Position numbers and translations under genes: made by a program. Below, piece after piece: positions 5,922-8,691 of a stretch of 8,691 nucleotides of DNA. Under the pieces are notes generated by a model. The model saw only the letters and a list, made by a program, of their open reading frames with translations. It had not been told where the DNA came from and did not search any database. This DNA comes from Balneolaceae bacterium (GTDB taxonomy: Bacteria > Bacteroidota > Rhodothermia > Balneolales > Balneolaceae). How positions within the stretch are numbered: the stretch's first letter is position 1; every line of letters begins with the position of its first letter. The DNA lies in the NCBI GenBank assembly GCA_007117235.1, contig SKGY01000099.1, positions 1 through 8,691 of the forward strand. Reading direction: 5' to 3'.

Positions 5922-8691
5922 ATGAAGAAATATCTGATTTTAATTCTGTTTTTATTGATTAGCGTTGATGCCATTGCTCAAGGATTTAACTCTTCTAATG
6001 GCCGTAATCACCCCTATCTGAACTGGCAGGTTGCCGAAACAGAACATTTTGAAATAATTTATCCTGATCATTTAGAAGAGCTGGTTCCACTTCTTGCAGC
6101 AATATCTGAAGAGAGCTACGCAGCACTTTCCGAAAATTTAGAAGTCGAGTTTACAAAACGAATCCGCCTCTATTTCTCTGATGAAGACGAAATATCAAAC
6201 GGTTTCGCTAACCCAATTGGGAAAGGCTACTCAATGATGTGGGTTAATGTGAACGACTACGCAGAAATATGGACCGGTAACGAAAAATGGCTGCGTAAAC
6301 TGATTGCTCATGAGCTCGCTCATATCTTTCATTTTAAAGCTATATGGACAAACATGGGTTTGATGCAGTTTGCATTCAGTAATCCACTTCCCAGATTTTG
6401 GGCAGAAGGACTGGCACAGTATCAAACAGAATATTGGGACTCCCAACGGGGCGATCGATGGCTTCGTAAAGCAATTTTTGACAGCCGGCCAAATTTCAAT
6501 GATGGCCAATCTCTCGAAAATGGGCGTTTACAGTATGCATCAGGTAATTCTCAGCTCAGGTATTTTACTGATACATATGGTGATAGTTCACTTGTGAATC
6601 TGCTCTCGCATCGTAAAAACTTTTTGGGGGTTTTTGAAGTCCACGATTTTGGATCAGCCTTCAGAACAATAATGGATGGCGGTTATCCTGAATTCTATGA
6701 AGAGTGGCGTAAGCATATGAATGTGTATTACAATACACTCGCTTCTCAAATGGAGCGAACAGATTCACTAAACACCGATACATATTCACTTCCCGGACAG
6801 TTTTATTTCGACATGGCGGTGAGTCCCAATGATAGCCTGATTGCAGTTCTCTCTATCCCGTCTCTGCAGCGTCCGGTTAGATCACTATATATTGTTCAAA
6901 ACAACGCTGACTCAACTCCAGAGAAAGTAGCTGAAGGATCTATTAATTCTGATTTGACGTGGGGACCTAATGGGACCAAAGTTTACTATTCAAGAACAGT
7001 GAGAGGTAATAGATCATCACTGGTAAACGATATTTTTGTGTACGATATCGAATCCGGCCGGGAGAGTCAGGTAACGTTTAGCAGGAAGGCGCGATATCCA
7101 ACAGCGGGACCTGACAATCAAAACATCGCGTATGTTGTAAATGAAAATGGTACAGCAAATATCTACACATACAATGTTGTTACAAATGAAGAAAGAAAGG
7201 TTACGAGCTACCAAGGTGATCATCAGATTCTGCATCCACTCTGGATAGAGCGTGAACAAAGCTGGTTATATCATCTTTTTGATGATGATGGTAGTCGTTT
7301 TGCCATACTTTACAACCCGGAAACAAATGATAAGAGAGCACTTGACGAACGAACTGTTGACAATCGAAAATTCATTCTAAGTCCGAGCGGGAATGAGGTT
7401 GCATATACATCTCTAAGAGATGAGGTGCCCAATGTATTTGTTTATAATTTCAGAACAAGACAAGAGATGCGGGTTACAAACCTTTTTACAGGTGGGGAGG
7501 TATATGGCTGGACTACGGAGAATGATTCACTCCAAACAGAGAAACTCTTAGTCAAAGCCAGTGAAACCAAGCGTCGGGATTACGCCTATTGGGTAGATCC
7601 AACCCGAGAGTTTTATATGGGTAATTATGAGATGCCACAGGCATATTCAAAATGGAGGAAAAAGCAGCCACTGGTAATGCTTCCTTCATTGATTCGACCT
7701 AATGAAGATCTGATACTTGATCAATACAAATACCGGTCGTTGAGAAATTTAACTCATGCATCTACGGTGGCGCTTCCATATTACAGCAATCGTGAAAATT
7801 GGGGTCTTTTTGGAACCACAGCCTGGACAGAGCCACTCGGGAAACACATTTTTGCAGCAAGTGGACTTGTCTCATTTGGTAATTTTGATAACAGTTATGG
7901 TGTAGCCAGCTATATCAATAATCAGCTTTATCCAACATTGGCAACGTCTATTTACAGAATGCCCGGTAATGCTCATTTTTATGGATCCCGCTTTTTGGTA
8001 GAGGAACTTACTGGTGGCGACATCACCATGAATTTACCTGTTGATGCATTCGAAGCTCCGTACCGAAATGGAAGTATTTTAGCCCGTTTACGCCATGTAT
8101 TAGTTAAGCCCTACGATCTGGAAAATTTCTCCGATTCATTTGTTGTACCCGCGCCTGAGCGGGCCCGTCAAACGGATTTATCAGTTGGTTTTGCTCTCAA
8201 AAAGCAGCGTCCGTGGGTTGATAATCTGATTCACCCTCTTGACGGATGGGGTATTCGCACACTGTTTACAGGGTCAGAAAAAGTTTTGGGCTCTGAAGTA
8301 CAGTTTCTTACGGCAGACATCAGCGCTTATACAGTATTGCCAAGTATAGGGCGTGATAGAATTTATCTGTACGGCAGATTTCAACAACAATGGGGCACAC
8401 CGTTACCACAAAACTTCATAGGCTTTTCCCGGATTGACAATATAAAAATACCTCTGCCCGGTCAGGTTCCGTTAGATCTGTTTGATCAGGCTGAGCGCGT
8501 GAGGGGATATCGAAACTTTGTAGCCGGAGATAGAGTAGCGTTTGCATCACTTGAATACCGAATGCCGTTTGTTGAATCGCTCGAAACAAAAATATTAGGG
8601 TTTGTAGATTTAGGCACCACTACACTTACACTATTTACAGATGCCGGCGTTGTCTGGAATGCACGTATCGATGATGGCGTGATTGGAACTG
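5922..8691 (+). CDS. Metallopeptidase-propeller-Omp85 barrel fusion (3' end outside window)
   Basis: This reading frame stays open for 923 complete codons to the right edge with no stop, so the C-terminus is missing. It starts with a signal peptide (MKKYLILILFLLISVDAIAQ). Residues about 25-260 form a gluzincin-type peptidase domain with HELAH (H130, E131, H134) and a downstream FWAEGLAQY whose E162 is the likely third zinc ligand. Residues about 290-560 contain TolB/PD40-like propeller blades (FDMAVSPND, LTWGPNGTKVYY, YPTAGPDNQNIAY, FILSPSGNEVAYTS). From about 620 on, amphipathic strands follow, ending in AERVRGYRNF (VRGYR at 860-864), FASLEYRMP and FTDAGVVW. These are the hallmarks of the Omp85/BamA/TamA barrel (VRGF/Y loop motif, then EYR and DAG). 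I see no POTRA repeats. The protein is probably an outer-membrane barrel with a periplasmic protease and propeller; its substrate is unknown. The start codon follows an AT-rich leader with no Shine-Dalgarno. Confidence 0.85.
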   Translation, partial: MKKYLILILFLLISVDAIAQGFNSSNGRNHPYLNWQVAETEHFEIIYPDHLEELVPLLAAISEESYAALSENLEVEFTKRIRLYFSDEDEISNGFANPIGKGYSMMWVNVNDYAEIWTGNEKWLRKLIAHELAHIFHFKAIWTNMGLMQFAFSNPLPRFWAEGLAQYQTEYWDSQRGDRWLRKAIFDSRPNFNDGQSLENGRLQYASGNSQLRYFTDTYGDSSLVNLLSHRKNFLGVFEVHDFGSAFRTIMDGGYPEFYEEWRKHMNVYYNTLASQMERTDSLNTDTYSLPGQFYFDMAVSPNDSLIAVLSIPSLQRPVRSLYIVQNNADSTPEKVAEGSINSDLTWGPNGTKVYYSRTVRGNRSSLVNDIFVYDIESGRESQVTFSRKARYPTAGPDNQNIAYVVNENGTANIYTYNVVTNEERKVTSYQGDHQILHPLWIEREQSWLYHLFDDDGSRFAILYNPETNDKRALDERTVDNRKFILSPSGNEVAYTSLRDEVPNVFVYNFRTRQEMRVTNLFTGGEVYGWTTENDSLQTEKLLVKASETKRRDYAYWVDPTREFYMGNYEMPQAYSKWRKKQPLVMLPSLIRPNEDLILDQYKYRSLRNLTHASTVALPYYSNRENWGLFGTTAWTEPLGKHIFAASGLVSFGNFDNSYGVASYINNQLYPTLATSIYRMPGNAHFYGSRFLVEELTGGDITMNLPVDAFEAPYRNGSILARLRHVLVKPYDLENFSDSFVVPAPERARQTDLSVGFALKKQRPWVDNLIHPLDGWGIRTLFTGSEKVLGSEVQFLTADISAYTVLPSIGRDRIYLYGRFQQQWGTPLPQNFIGFSRIDNIKIPLPGQVPLDLFDQAERVRGYRNFVAGDRVAFASLEYRMPFVESLETKILGFVDLGTTTLTLFTDAGVVWNARIDDGVIGT

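Noticed and set aside
6231..6509. Minus-strand open frame inside the metallopeptidase fusion gene
   Set aside because: It is antisense to the HELAH/AEGLAQY region, which has clear family motifs on the plus strand; the 7017-7259 minus frame is likewise a shadow.

Overview
The window looks like chromosomal DNA from a Gram-negative member of the Bacteroidota/Balneolota/Rhodothermota group. The evidence is an SDR-type threonine dehydrogenase, two secreted proteins with TolB-like propellers, an Omp85-type outer-membrane barrel, starts without a Shine-Dalgarno sequence in AT-rich leaders, and moderate GC. The group assignment is an inference. No rRNA, tRNA, CRISPR array or transposase gene was seen.

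Layout, left to right: (1) 15-971 (+), SDR-family L-threonine 3-dehydrogenase; (2) 998-1085, an intergenic palindromic repeat; (3) 1160-1783 (+), a TRIC/UPF0126 seven-helix membrane protein; (4) 1784-2117, a gene-free stretch between convergent genes, holding hairpin repeat copy A (1852-1987) and a tandem ATCC/GGAT repeat that runs into the end of the next gene; (5) 2118-3062 (-), an AlkA-like HhH-GPD DNA glycosylase; (6) 3225-5204 (+), a secreted S9 prolyl-oligopeptidase-family peptidase; (7) 5220-5856, a compact cassette in which a GxxExxY-family PD-(D/E)XK nuclease-like gene (5363-5746) lies between two near-identical hairpin repeats (B and C); (8) 5922 to the right edge (+), a large open gene encoding a signal peptide, an HExxH metallopeptidase domain, a TolB-like propeller and an Omp85/BamA-type barrel, cut by the window end.

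Two things stand out. The first is the hairpin family. Copies A, B and C all have 43-nt arms, and every arm carries four heptamers of the type CTC(T/A)GCG (or its complement) at 3-4/5-3 nt spacing, roughly one per helical turn. Two copies bracket the nuclease-like gene tightly, and the third is a solo, more diverged copy 3.2 kb away. This suggests a small repeat-plus-nuclease element, comparable in concept to REP/RAYT systems. The second is the protease-propeller-Omp85 fusion at the right end, an uncommon combination for an outer-membrane protein. It sits just downstream of another secreted propeller peptidase, and the repeat cassette lies between the two.

The metabolic and repair genes on the left (threonine catabolism, membrane channel/transporter, alkylation-type base excision repair) look like ordinary housekeeping genes with no evident functional link to the cassette.
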